Notes: generated from the sequence alone by a model not told the origin. 64,000 bases of DNA from Arcuatula senhousia (GCA_963971305.1 OZ020307.1:59455702-59519701); one strand, 5' to 3'; shown: positions 1 through 11,690, counted from the first letter of the stretch. Numbers and translations: made by a program.

Positions 1-117
1 TATGCGCCTATTTTTTGTTGTAATACCTTGCGCAACATGTCTACTTTTGAATGATACTCTATTTTAAGAAATACTACTTATAGTTTCACCAGAAAACATC
101 ATACCACCCGAATGGAA

Positions 118-130
118 GAATTTTCTAGAG
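118..130. promoter_or_regulatory. Heat-shock-element-like motif in half A, example
   Basis: GAAttTTCtaGAg matches the three-repeat heat shock element (GAAnnTTCnnGAA) at 8 of 9 fixed bases. It occurs in essentially every monomer, so the array would hold about 150 copies. In half B the equivalent place reads agattttttcagga and does not match. This is a motif resemblance only; binding by a heat shock factor is not shown. Confidence 0.25.
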
Positions 131-146
131 CGTCAATTTTATGACG
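131..146. repeat. CGTCA/TGACG inverted repeat, example
   Basis: In half A, cgtca (131-135) and tgacg (142-146) form a 5-bp inverted repeat around an AT-only spacer of six bases. The equivalent place in half B reads cgcca...tgacg, with one arm base different. It is conserved in nearly every monomer; exceptions include acattttt at 1401 and gtgtc at 9351. It may reflect a protein site or only shared descent. Confidence 0.6.
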
Positions 147-203
147 TTTTTCTCGAAAAACAAGTAAAAAACATGTAAGAAAGTTTTTGCTCTCGCGCTA
201 TAA

Positions 204-232
204 TAAGCGCTACATGCTCCAATTAGCGCTTA
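204..232. repeat. A-half dyad (9-bp inverted repeat), example
   Basis: The arms taagcgcta (204-212) and tagcgctta (224-232) are perfect reverse complements separated by 11 bases, so either strand could fold into a hairpin. The element recurs once per monomer. A few monomers carry arm changes, for example attaagcgct at 4411, 5249 and 6088, and tagtgctt at 46853. It sits about 177-205 bases into half A, matching the place of the B dyad in half B. Confidence 0.85.
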
Positions 233-237
233 CTTTT

Positions 238-446
238 TTGCGCAACATGTCTACTTGAAGAACATACTTTGTTTTGCTAAATACTTCTTATAGTTTTAAT
301 CTGGTACACAATACCGCACGAACAATAGATTTTTTCAGGACGCCAATTTTTTGACGTTTTTTCTAAAACCGAATAAAAAAAATGAAAGATATGGGGATAT
401 ATTAAAAGGTCATAGGCGCTATGCGCCTATTTTTTGTTGTAATACC
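238..446. repeat. Half-unit B of the monomer
   Basis: This 209-bp half begins with the same 19 bases as half A and then diverges. The stretch around ataccgc-acgaa and caattttttgacgtttt matches the equivalent place in A (ataccgc-ccgaa, caattttatgacgtttt). Its distinctive parts are an A-run after accgaat that varies by a few bases between copies, a gatatggggatatatt box and the dyad ataggcgc-tat-gcgcctat near its end. The A-run and the dyad are where most length changes between monomers occur. Confidence 0.9.
412..430. repeat. B-half dyad (8-bp inverted repeat), example
   Basis: The arms ataggcgc (412-419) and gcgcctat (423-430) are perfect reverse complements with a 3-base spacer (tat), giving a near-perfect 19-bp palindrome once per monomer. 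It lies about 175-193 bases into half B. This is the least stable part of the unit: single-base changes (aggtgc, gcacct, gcgctt, aggggc, catatgcg), two deletions (49980 and 62958) and a 14-bp insertion (about 13099-13112) all fall here. Confidence 0.85.
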
Positions 447-3400
447 TTGCGCAACATGTCTACTTTTGAATGATACTCTATATTAAGAAATACTACTTAT
501 AGTTTCACCAGAAAACATCATACCGCCCGAATGGAAGAATTTTCTAGAGCGTCAATTTTATGACGTTTTTCTTGAAAAACAAGTGAAAAACATGTAAGAA
601 AATTTTTGGTCTCGCGCTATAATAAGCGCTACACGCTCCATTTAGCGCTTACTTTTTTGCGCAACATGTCTACTTGAAGAACATACTTTGTTTTGCTAAA
701 TACTTCTTATAGTTTTAATCTGGTACACAATACCGCACGAACAATAGATTTTTTCAGGACGCCAATTTTTTGACGTTTTTTCTAAAACCGAATAAAAAAA
801 ATGAAAGATATGGGGATATATTAAAAGGTCATAGGCGCTATGCGCCTATTTTTTGTTGTAATACCTTGCGCAACATGTCTACTTTTGAATGATACTCTAT
901 TTTAAGAAATACTACTTATAGTTTCACCAGAAAACATCATACCACCCGAATGGAAGAATTTTCTAGAGCGTCAATTTTATGACGTTTTTCTCGAAAAACA
1001 AGTAAAAAACATGTAAGAAAGTTTTTGCTCTCGCGCTATAATAAGCGCTACATGCTCCAATTAGCGCTTACTTTTTTGCGCAACATGTCTACTTGAAGAA
1101 CATACTTTGTTTTGCTAAATACTTCTTATAGTTTTAATCTGGTACACAATACCGCACGAACAATAGATTTTTTCAGGACGCCAATTTTTTGACGTTTTTT
1201 CTAAAACCGAATAAAAAAAATGAAAGATATGGGGATATATTAAAAGGTCGTAGGCGCTATGCGCCTATTTTTTGTTGTAATACCTTGCGCAACATGTCTA
1301 CTTTTGAATGATACTCTATTTTAAGAAATACTACTTATAGTTTCACCAGAAAACATCATACCGCCCGAATGGAAGAATTTTCTAGAGCGTCAATTTTATG
1401 ACATTTTTCTCGAAAAACAAGTGAAAAACATGTAAGAAAGTTTTTGGTCTCGCGCTATAATAAGCGCTACACGCTCCATTTAGCGCTTACTTTTTTGTGC
1501 AACATGTTTACTTGAAGAACATACTTTGTTTTGCTAAATACTTCTTATAGTTTTAATCTGGTACACAATACCGCACGAACAATAGATTTTTTCAGGACGC
1601 CAATTTTTTGACGTTTTTTCTAAAACCGAATAAAAAAAATGAAAGATATGGGGATATATTAAAAGGTCATAGGCGCTATGCGCCTATTTTTTGTTGTAAT
1701 ACCTTGCGCAACATGTCTACTTTTGAATGATACTCTATTTTAAGAAATACTACTTATAGTTTCACCAGAAAACATCATACCGCCCGAATGGAAGAATTTT
1801 CTAGAGCGTCAATTTTATGACGTTTTTCTCGAAAAACAAGTGAAAAACATGTAAGAAAGTTTTTGGTCTCGCGCTATAATAAGCGCTACACGCTCCATTT
1901 AGCGCTTACTTTTTTGCGCAACATGTCTACTTGAAGAACATACTTTGTTTTGCTAAATACTTCTTATAGTTTTAATCTGGTACACAATACCGCACGAACA
2001 ATAGATTTTTTCAGGACGCCAATTTTTTGACGTTTTTTCTAAAACCGAATAATAAAAATGAAAGATATGGGGATATATTAAAAGGTCATAGGCGCTATGC
2101 GCCTATTTTTTGTTGTAATACCTTGCGCAACATGTCTACTTTTGAATGATACTCTATTTTAAGAAATACTACTTATAGTTTCACCAGAAAACATCATACC
2201 GCCCGAATGGAAGAATTTTCTAGAGCGTCAATTTTATGACGTTTTTCTCGAAAAACAAGTGAAAAACATGTAAGAAAGTTTTTGGTCTCGCGCTATAATA
2301 AGCGCTACACGCTCCATTTAGCGCTTACTTTTTTGCGCAACATGTCTACTTGAAGAACATACTTTGTTTTGCTAAATACTTCTTATAGTTTTAATCTGGT
2401 ACACAATACCGCACGAACAATAGATTTTTTCAGGACGCCAATTTTTTGACGTTTTTTCTAAAACCGAATAAAAAAAATGAAAGATATGGGGATATATTAA
2501 AAGGTCATAGGCGCTATGCGCCTATTTTTTGTTGTAATACCTTGCGCAACATGTCTACTTTTGAATGATACTCTATTTTAAGAAATACTACTTATAGTTT
2601 CACCAGAAAACATCATACCGCCCGAATGGAAGAATTTTCTAGAGCGTCAATTTTATGACGTTTTTCTCGAGAAACAAGTGAAAAACATGTAAGAAAGTTT
2701 TTGGTCTCGCGCTATAATAAGCGCTACACGCTCCATTTAGCGCTTACTTTTTTGCGCAACATGTCTACTTGAAGAACATACTTTGTTTTGCTAAATACTT
2801 CTTATAGTTTTAATCTGGTACACAATACCGCACGAACAATAGATTTTTTCAGGACGCCAATTTTTTGACGTTTTTTCTAAAACCGAATAAAAAAATGAAA
2901 GATATGGGGATATATTAAAAGGTCATAGGCGCTATGCGCCTATTTTTTGTTGTAATACCTTGCGCAACATGTCTACTTTTGAATGATACTCTATTTTAAG
3001 AAATACTACTTATAGTTTCACCAGAAAACATCATACCGCCCGAATGGAAGAATTTTCTAGAGCGTCAATTTTATGACGTTTTTCTCGAAAAACAAGTGAA
3101 AAACATGTAAGAAAGTTTTTGGTCTCGCGCTATAATAAGCGCTACACGCTCCATTTAGCGCTTACTTTTTTGCGCAACATGTCTACTTGAAGAACATACT
3201 TTGTTTTGCTAAATACTTCTTATAGTTTTAATCTGGTACACAATACCGCACGAACAATAGATTTTTTCAGGACGCCAATTTTTTGACGTTTTTTCTAAAA
3301 CCGAATAAAAAAAAGGAAAGATATGGGGATATATTAAAAGGTCATAGGCGCTATGCGCCTGTTTTTTGTTGTAATACCTTGCGCAACATGTCTACTTTTG

Positions 3401-4012
3401 AATGATACTCTATTTTAAGAAATACTACTTATAGTTTCACCAGAAAACATCATACCGCCCGAATGGAAGAATTTTCTAGAGCGTCAATTTTATGACGTTT
3501 TTCTCGAAAAACAAGTGAAAAACATGTAAGAAAGTTTTTGGTCTCGCGCTATAATAAGCGCTACACGCTCCATTTAGCGCTTACTTTTTTGCGCAACATG
3601 TCTACTTGAAGAACATACTTTGTTTTGCTAAATACTTCTTATAGTTTTAATCTGGTACACAATACCGCACGAACAATAGATTTTTTCAGGACGCCAATTT
3701 TTTGACGTTTAATTCTAAAACCGAATAAAAAAAATGAAAGATATGGGGATATATTAAAAGGTCATAGGCGCTATGCGCCTATTTTTTGTTGTAATACCTT
3801 GCGCAACATGTCTACTTTTGAATGATACTCTATTTTAAGAAATACTACTTATAGTTTCACCAGAAAACATCATACCGCCCGAATGGAAGAATTTTCTAGA
3901 GCGTCAATTTTATGACGTTTTTCTCGAAAAACAAGTGAAAAACATGTAAGAAAGTTTTTGGTCTCGCGCTATAATAAGCGCTACACGCTCCATTTAGCGC
4001 TTACTTTTTTGC

Positions 4013-6093
4013 GCAATATGTCTACTTGAAGAACATACTTTGTTTTGCTAAATACTTCTTATAGTTTTAATCTGGTACACAATACCGCACGAACAATAGA
4101 TTTTTTCAGGACGCCAATTTTTTGACGTTTTTTCTAAAACCGAATAAAAAAAATGAAAGATATGGGGATATATTAAAAGGTCATAGGTGCTATGCGCCTA
4201 TTTTTTGTTGTAATACCTTGCGCAACATGTCTACTTTTGAATGATACTCTATTTTAAGAAATACTACTTATAGTTTCACCAGAAAACATCATACCGCCCG
4301 AATGGAAGAATTTTCTAGAGCGTCAATTTTATGACGTTTTTCTCGAAAAACAAGTGAAAAACATGTAAGAAAGTTTTTGGTCTCGCGCTATAATAAGCGC
4401 TACACGCTCCATTAAGCGCTTACTTTTTTGCGCAACATGTCTACTTGAAGAACATACTTTGTTTTGCTAAATACTTCTTATAGTTTTAATCTGGTACACA
4501 ATACCGCACGAACAATAGATTTTTTCAGGACGCCAATTTTTTGACGTTTTTTCTAAAACCGAATAAAAAAAATGAAAGATATGGGGATATATTAAAAGGT
4601 CATAGGCGCTATGCGCCTATTTTTTGTTGTAATACCTTGCGCAACATGTCTACTTTTGAATGATACTCTATTTTAAGAAATACTACTTATAGTTTCACCA
4701 GAAAACATCATACCGCCCGAATGGAAGAATTTTCTAGAGCGTCAATTTTATGACGTTTTTCTCGAAAAACAAGTGAAAAACATGTAAGAAAGTTTTTGGT
4801 CTCGCGCTATAATAAGCGCTACACGCTCCATTTAGCGCTTACTTTTTTGCGCAATATGTCTACTTGAAGAACATACTTTGTTTTGCTAAATACTTCTTAT
4901 AGTTTTAATCTGGTACACAATACCGCACGAACAATAGATTTTTTCAGGACGCCAATTTTTTGACGTTTTTTCTAAAACCGAATAAAAAAAATGAAAGATA
5001 TGGGGATATATTAAAAGGTCATAGGTGCTATGCGCCTATTTTTTGTTGTAATACCTTGCGCAACATGTCTTCTTTTGAATGATACTCTATTTTAAGAAAT
5101 ACTACTTATAGTTTCACCAGAAAACATCATACCGCCCGAATGGAAGAATTTTCTAGAGCGTCAATTTTATGACGTTTTTCTCGAAAAACAAGTGAAAAAC
5201 ATGTAAGAAAGTTTTTGGTCTCGCGCTATAATAAGCGCTACACGCTCCATTAAGCGCTTACTTTTTTTGCGCAACATGTCTACTTGAAGAACATACTTTG
5301 TTTTGCTAAATACTTCTTATAGTTTTAATCTGGTACACAATACCGCACGAACAATAGATTTTTTCAGGACGCCAATTTTTTGACGTTTTTTCTAAAACCG
5401 AATAAAAAAAATGAAAGATATGGGGATATATTAAAAGGTCATAGGCGCTATGCGCCTATTTTTTGTTGTAATACCTTGCGCAACATGTCTACTTTTGAAT
5501 GATACTCTATTTTAAGAAATACTACTTATAGTTTCACCAGAAAACATCATACCGCCCGAATGGAAGAATTTTCTAGAGCGTCAATTTTATGACGTTTTTC
5601 TCGAAAAACAAGTGAAAAACATGTAAGAAAGTTTTTGGTCTCGCGCTATAATAAGCGCTACACGCTCCATTTAGCGCTTACTTTTTTGCGCAACATGTCT
5701 ACTTGAAGAACATACTTTGTTTTGCTAAATACTTCTTATAGTTTTAATCTGGTACACAATACCGCACGAACAATAGATTTTTTCAGGACGCCAATTTTTT
5801 GACGTTTTTTCTAAAACCGAATAAAAAAAATGAAAGATATGGGGATATATTAAAAGGTCATAGGTGCTATGCGCCTATTTTTTGTTGTAATACCTTGCGC
5901 AACATGTCTACTTTTGAATGATACTCTATTTTAAGAAATACTACTTATAGTTTCACCAGAAAACATCATACCGCCCGAATGGAAGAATTTTCTAGAGCGT
6001 CAATTTTATGACGTTTTTCTCGAAAAACAAGTGAAAAACATGTAAGAAAGTTTTTGGTCTCGCGCTATAATAAGCGCTACACGCTCCATTAAG
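4013..6093. repeat. Dimeric higher-order block, about 3 x 838 bp
   Basis: The variant aggtgc recurs at 4185, 5023 and 5862, attaagc at 4411, 5249 and 6088, and gcaatatg at 4013 and 4851. Spacings are 838 or 839 bp with ordinary monomers between, showing two rounds of two-monomer duplication. Outer limits are set by the last shared variants and are approximate. Confidence 0.75.
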
Positions 6094-7041
6094 CGCTTAC
6101 TTTTTTGCGCAACATGTCTACTTGAAGAACATACTTTGTTTTGCTAAATACTTCTTATAGTTTTAATCTGGTACACAATACCGCACGAACAATAGATTTT
6201 TTCAGGACGCCAATTTTTTGACGTTTTTTCTAAAACCGAATAAAAAAAATGAAAGATATGGGGATATATTAAAAGGTCATAGGCGCTATGCGCCTATTTT
6301 TTGTTGTAATACCTTGCGCAACATGTCTACTTTTGAATGATACTCTATTTTAAGAAATACTACTTATAGTTTCACCAGAAAACATCATACCGCCCGAATG
6401 GAAGAATTTTCTAGAGCGTCAATTTTATGACGTTTTTCTCGAAAAACAAGTGAAAAACATGTAAGAAAGTTTTTGGTCTCGCGCTATAATAAGCGCTACA
6501 CGCTCCATTTAGCGCTTACTTTTTTGCGCAACATGTCTACTTGAAGAACATACTTTGTTTTGCTAAATACTTCTTATAGTTTTAATCTGGTACACAATAC
6601 CGCACGAACAATAGATTTTTTCAGGACGCCAATTTTTTGACGTTTTTTCTAAAACCGAATAAAAAAAATGAAAGATATGGGGATATATTAAAAGGTCATA
6701 GGCGCTATGCGCCTATTTTTTGTTGTAATACCTTGCGCAACATGTCTACTTTTGAATGATACTCTATTTTAAGAAATACTACTTATAGTTTCACCAGAAA
6801 ACATCATACCGCCCGAATGGAAGAATTTTCTAGAGCGTCAATTTTATGACGTTTTTCTCGAAAAACAAGTGAAAAACATGTAAGAAAGTTTTTGGTCTCG
6901 CGCTATAATAAGCGCTACACGCTCCATTTAGCGCTTACTTTTTTGCGCAACATGTCTACTTGAAGAACATACTTTGTTTTGCTAAATACTTCTTATAGTT
7001 TTAATCTGGTACACAATACCGCACGAACAATAGATTTTTTC

Positions 7042-7466
7042 AGGAGGCCAATTTTTTGACGTTTTTTCTAAAACCGAATAAAAAAAATGAAAGATATGGG
7101 GATATATTAAAAGGTCATAGGCGCTATGCGCCTATTTTTTGTTGTAATACCTTGCGCAACATGTCTACTTTTGAATGATACTCTATTTTAAGAAATACTA
7201 CTTATAGTTTCACCAGAAAACATCATACCGCCCGAATGGAAGAATTTTCTAGAGCGTCAATTTTATGACGTTTTTCTCGAAAAACAAGTGAAAAACAAGT
7301 AAGAAAGTTTTTGGTCTCGCGCTATAATAAGCGCTACACGCTCCATTTAGCGCTTACTTTTTTGCGCAACATGTCTACTTGAAGAACATACTTTGTTTTG
7401 CTAAATACTTCTTATAGTTTTAATCTGGTACACAATACCGCACGAACAATAGATTTTTTCAGGAGG
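7042..7466. repeat. Single-monomer duplication marked by aggagg
   Basis: The variant caggaggcc, in place of caggacgcc, is found at 7042 and 7461, exactly 419 bp apart, so two adjacent monomers share it. The same change reappears only far to the right (54922, 57016, 59111), where it belongs to another block. Confidence 0.5.
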
Positions 7467-10400
7467 CCAATTTTTTGACGTTTTTTCTAAAACCGAATAA
7501 AAAAAATGAAAGATATGGGGATATATTAAAAGGTCATAGGCGCTATGCGCCTATTTTTTGTTGTAATACCTTGCGCAACATGTCTACTTTTGAATGATAC
7601 TCTATTTTAAGAAATACTACTTATAGTTTCACCAGAAAACATCATACCGCCCGAATGGAAGAATTTTCTAGAGCGTCAATTTTATGACGTTTTTCTCGAA
7701 AAACAAGTGAAAAACATGTAAGAAAGTTTTTGGTCTCGCGCTATAATAAGCGCTACACGCTCCATTTAGCGCTTACTTTTTTGCGCAACATGTTTACTTG
7801 AAGAACATACTTTGTTTTGCTAAATACTTCTTATAGTTTTAATCTGGTACACAATACCGCACGAACAATAGATTTTTTCAGGACGCCAATTTTTTGACGT
7901 TTTTTTCTGAAACCGAATAAAAAAAATGAAAGATATGGGGATATATTAAAAGGTCATAGGCGCTATGCGCCTATTTTTTGTTGTAATACCTTGCGCAACA
8001 TGTCTACTTTTGAATGATACTCTATTTTAAGAAATACTACTTATAGTTTCACCAGAAAACATCATACCGCCCGAATGGAAGAATTTTCTAGAGCGTCAAT
8101 TTTATGACGTTTTTCTCGAAAAACAAGTGAAAAACATGTAAGAAAGTTTTTGGTCTCGCGCTATAATAAGCGCTACACGCTCCATTTAGCGCTTACTTTT
8201 TTGCGCAACATGTCTACTTGAAGAACATACTTTGTTTTGCTAAATACTTCTTATAGTTTTAATCTGGTACACAATACCGCACGAACAATAGATTTTTTCA
8301 GGACGCCAATTTTTTGACGTTTTTTCTAAAACCGAATAAAAAAAAGGAAAGATATGGGGATATATTAAAAGGTCATAGGCGCTATGCGCCTATTTTTTGT
8401 TGTAATACCTTGCGCAACATGTCTACTTTTGAATGATACTCTATTTTAAGAAATACTACTTATAGTTTCACCAGAAAACATCATACCGCCCGAATGGAAG
8501 AATTTTCTAGAGCGTCAATTTTATGACGTTTTTCTCGAAAAACAAGTGAAAAACATGTAAGAGAGTTTTTGGTCTCGCGCTATAATAAGCGCTACACACT
8601 CCATTTAGCGCTTACTTTTTTGCGCAACATGTCTACTTGAAGAACATACTTTGTTTTGCTAAATACTTCTTATAGTTTTAATCTGGTACACAATACCGCA
8701 CGAACAATAGATTTTTTCAGGACGCCAATTTTTTGACGTTTTTTCTAAAACCGAATAAAAAAAATGAAAGATATGGGGATATATTAAAAGGTCATAGGCG
8801 CTATGCGCCTATTTTTTGTTGTAATACCTTGCGCAACATGTCTTCTTTTGAATGATACTCTATTTTAAGAAATACTACTTATAGTTTCACCAGAAAACAT
8901 CATACCGCCCGAATGGAAGAATTTTCTAGAGCGTCAATTTTATGACGTTTTTCTCGAAAAGCAAGTGAAAAACATGTAAGAAAGTTTTTGGTCTCGCGCT
9001 ATAATAAGCGCTACACGCTCCATTTAGCGCTTACTTTTTTGCGCAACATGTCTACTTGAAGAACATACTTTGTTTTGCTAAATACTTCTTATAGTTTTAA
9101 TCTGGTACACAATACCGCACGAACAATAGATTTTTTCAGGACGCCAATTTTTTGACGTTTTTTTCTAAAACCGAATAAAAAAAATGAAAGATATGGGGAT
9201 ATATTAAAAGGTCATAGGCGCTATGCGCCTATTTTTTGTTGTAATACCTTGCGCAACATGTCTTCTTTTGAATGATACTCTATTTTAAGAAATACTACTT
9301 ATAGTTTCACCAGAAAACATCATACCGCCCGAATGGAAGAATTTTCTAGAGTGTCAATTTTATGACGTTTTTCTCGAAAAACAAGTGAAAAACATGTAAG
9401 AAAGTTTTTGGTCTCGCGCTATAATAAGCGCTACACACTCCATTTAGCGCTTACTTTTTTGCGCAACATGTCTACTTGAAGAACATACTTTGTTTTGCTA
9501 AATACTTCTTATAGTTTTAATCTGGTACACAATACCGCACGAACAATAGATTTTTTCAGGACGCCAATTTTTTGACGTTTTTTTTAAAACCGAATAAAAA
9601 AAATGAAAGATATGGGGATATATTAAAAGGTCATAGGCGCTATGCGCCTATTTTTTGTTGTAATACCTTGCGCAACATGTCTACTTTTGAATGATACTCT
9701 ATTTTAAGAAATACTACTTATAGTTTCACCAGAAAACATCATACCGCCCGAATGGAAGAATTTTCTAGAGCGTCAATTTTATGACGTTTTTCTCGAAAAA
9801 CAAGTGAAAAACATGTAAGAAAGTTTTTGGTCTCGCGCTATAATAAGCGCTACACGCTCCATTTAGCGCTTACTTTTTTGCGCAACATGTCTACTTGAAG
9901 AACATACTTTGTTTTGCTAAATACTTCTTATAGTTTTAATCTGGTACACAATACCGCACGAACAATAGATTTTTTCAGGACGCCAATTTTTTGACGTTTT
10001 TTCTAAAACCGAATAAAAAAAATGAAAGATATGGGGATATATTAAAAGGTCATAGGCGCTATGCGCCTATTTTTTGTTGTAATACCTTGCGCAACATGTC
10101 TACTTTTGAATGATACTCTATTTTAAGAAATACTACTTATAGTTTCACCAGAAAACATCATACCGCCCGAATGGAAGAATTTTCTAGAGCGTCAATTTTA
10201 TGACGTTTTTCTCGAAAAACAAGTGAAAAACATGTAAGAAAGTTTTTGGTCTCGCGCTATAATAAGCGCTACACGCTCCATTTAGCGCTTACTTTTTTGC
10301 GCAACATGTCTACTTGAAGAACATACTTTGTTTTGCTAAATACTTCTTATAGTTTTAATCTGGTACACAATACCGCACGAACAATAGATTTTTTCAGGAC

Positions 10401-11396
10401 GCCAATTTTTTGACGTTTTTTCTAAAACCGAATAAAAAAAATGAAAGATATGGGGATATATTAAAAGGTCATAGGCGCTATGCGCCTATTTTTTGTTGTA
10501 ATACCTTGCGCAACATGTCTACTTTTGAATGATACTCTATTTTAAGAAATACTACTTATAGTTTCACCAGAAAACATCATACCGCCCGAATGGAAGAATT
10601 TTCTAGAGCGTCAATTTTATGACGTTTTTCTCGAAAAACAAGTGAAAAACATGTAAGAAAGTTTTTGGTCTCGCGCTATAATAAGCGCTACACGCTCCAT
10701 TTAGCGCTTACTTTTTTGCGCAACATGTCTACTTGAAGAACATACTTTGTTTTGCTAAATACTTCTTATAGTTTTAATCTGGTACACAATACCGCACGAA
10801 CAATAGATTTTTTCAGGACGCCAATTTTTTGACGTTTTTTCTAAAACCGAATAAAAAAAATGAAAGATATGGGGATATATTAAAAGGTCATAGGCGCTAT
10901 GCGCCTATTTTTTGTTGTAATACCTTGCGCAACATGTCTACTTTTGAATGATACTCTATTTTAAGAAATACTACTTATAGTTTCACCAGAAAACATCATA
11001 CCGCCCGAATGGAAGAATTTTCTAGAGCGTCAATTTTATGACGTTTTTCTCGAAAAACAAGTGAAAAACATGTAAGAAAGTTTTTGGTCTCGCGCTATAA
11101 TAAGCGCTACACACTCCATTTAGCGCTTACTTTTTTGCGCAACATGTCTACTTGAAGAACATACTTTGTTTTGCTAAATACTTCTTATAGTTTTAATCTG
11201 GTACACAATACCGCACGAACAATAGATTTTTTCAGGACGCCAATTTTTTGACGTTTTTTCTAAAACCGAATAAAAAAAATGAAAGATATGGGGATATATT
11301 AAAAGGTCATAGGCGCTATGCGCCTATTTTTTGTTGTAATACCTTGCGCAACATGTCTTCTTTTGAATGATACTCTATTTTAAGAAATACTACTTA

Positions 11397-11398
11397 TA
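11397..11398. repeat. Left TA of target-site duplication
   Basis: These are the last two satellite bases before the insertion. They are repeated at 12338-12339, where the satellite continues. The uninterrupted unit has a single TA here, as in the neighbouring monomers. Two bases of overlap could also be chance microhomology. Confidence 0.55.
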
Positions 11399-11487
11399 TG
11401 CGAGCGAAGCGAAGCTCACTATTGTAGAGAGTCTGCCAAATTGCACGAGACTCAAAATACGATGGTTGAAAATAAATTCTGTCATCA

Positions 11488-11514
11488 TTTCGAAGGCATC
11501 GGACCTTTTCGAAA
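11488..11514. repeat. TTTCGAA inverted repeat in insertion
   Basis: The arms tttcgaa (11488-11494) and ttcgaaa (11508-11514) are perfect reverse complements separated by 13 bases. It is one of three compact palindromes in the first 300 bases of the insertion. Its role is unknown. Confidence 0.5.
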
Positions 11515-11521
11515 ATACCGG

Positions 11522-11539
11522 GTCTCGCGTTAGCGAGAC
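11522..11539. repeat. GTCTCGC/GCGAGAC hairpin in insertion
   Basis: The arms gtctcgc (11522-11528) and gcgagac (11533-11539) enclose a 4-base loop (gtta), a stable potential hairpin followed by ctttattttc. The preceding ggtctcgcg also occurs in the satellite half A, which may be coincidence. Confidence 0.55.
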
Positions 11540-11680
11540 TCTTTATTTTCGTTTATCTATTTACAAACGGTAACAAAACAAAACCTTTTCTTGTTGTTAA
11601 TGACAATAACTTTCTCAATAAATAATAACTATCTAACGAACGAACACTTGTTGTTTTGTTTTTACACAAATATGACTTTC

Positions 11681-11690
11681 TCTCGCGAGA
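11681..11690. repeat. 10-bp perfect palindrome tctcgcgaga
   Basis: This is a self-complementary 10-mer inside the insertion. It resembles the TCTCGCGAGA core-promoter palindrome described in animal genomes, but with no gene next to it a promoter role is only a possibility. Confidence 0.4.

Larger units (their letters stand above)
28..237. repeat. Half-unit A of the monomer
   Basis: This 210-bp half starts at ttgcgcaacatgtctactt, the same 19 bases that start half B. Ungapped comparison of its first ~124 bases with half B gives about 90 matches (hand count), too many for chance, so the two halves descend from one ancestral unit of about 210 bp. The remaining ~85 bases are poorly alignable, but both halves end in a GCGC-containing inverted repeat. 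Half A holds the cgtca/tgacg repeat, the ctcgcgct segment and the 9-bp dyad at 204-232. Across the array A copies resemble each other far more than any resembles B, so homogenisation acts on the 419-bp dimer. Confidence 0.9.
28..446. repeat. Representative satellite monomer (A+B)
   Basis: This is the first complete unit in the window, used as the reference monomer. It is 419 bp and about 34% GC by hand count (142 of 419 in the majority form), with 19 CpG dinucleotides. It consists of half A (28-237) and half B (238-446), which begin with the same 19 bases. Conserved landmarks in order are the start box, an HSE-like GAAttTTCtaGAg, a cgtca/tgacg inverted repeat, a ctcgcgct stretch with the A dyad, the second start box, an A-run of variable length after accgaat, a tggggatat box and the B dyad. 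This copy carries a few minority variants (accaccc, atgctccaatt) shared with the unit two places downstream. No coding potential is seen. Confidence 0.95.
1..1676. repeat. Dimeric higher-order block, 2 x 838 bp
   Basis: Units 1 and 3 share variants absent from units 2 and 4: accaccc (103 and 941), aagtaaaaaac, ttttgctctc and atgctccaatt. The shift is 838 bp, so a pair of monomers was copied as one block. Unit 4 carries its own later changes (gacattttt at 1400, ttgtgcaacatgttt at 1495). Confidence 0.75.
1..11398. repeat. 419-bp satellite array, left segment
   Basis: This segment is an uninterrupted head-to-tail array of a 419-bp monomer. The landmark ttgcgcaacatgtctac followed by tttg marks unit starts at 28, 447 and so on to 11344, exactly 27 periods. 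All units are in one orientation. Most monomers differ from the majority sequence at only a few positions, mainly single substitutions and changes of one base in A or T runs. No reading frame of useful length exists because stop codons recur in every frame of the unit. The left edge lies inside a monomer, so the array starts outside the window. The segment ends where the insertion at 11399 splits a monomer 55 bp after its start. The function is unknown. Long homogeneous arrays like this are typical of centromeric or other constitutive heterochromatin, but nothing here proves that location. Confidence 0.97.

Noticed and set aside
105..124. CENP-B box
   Set aside because: cccgaatggaagaa carries only the CCCGnnT half of the reverse-complement core; the CGAA half is missing, so the essential bases are not met.
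204..232. Rho-independent terminator
   Set aside because: A GC-containing hairpin followed by a T-run (cttttttg) is seen, but it repeats in every monomer of a gene-free array and no bacterial gene is present.
11367..11573. 68-codon open frame on the + strand
   Set aside because: It begins at an ATG in satellite sequence (gaatgatactc) and crosses the insertion border at 11398. The protein would be a chance satellite/insert fusion with no recognisable domain and an unusual composition.
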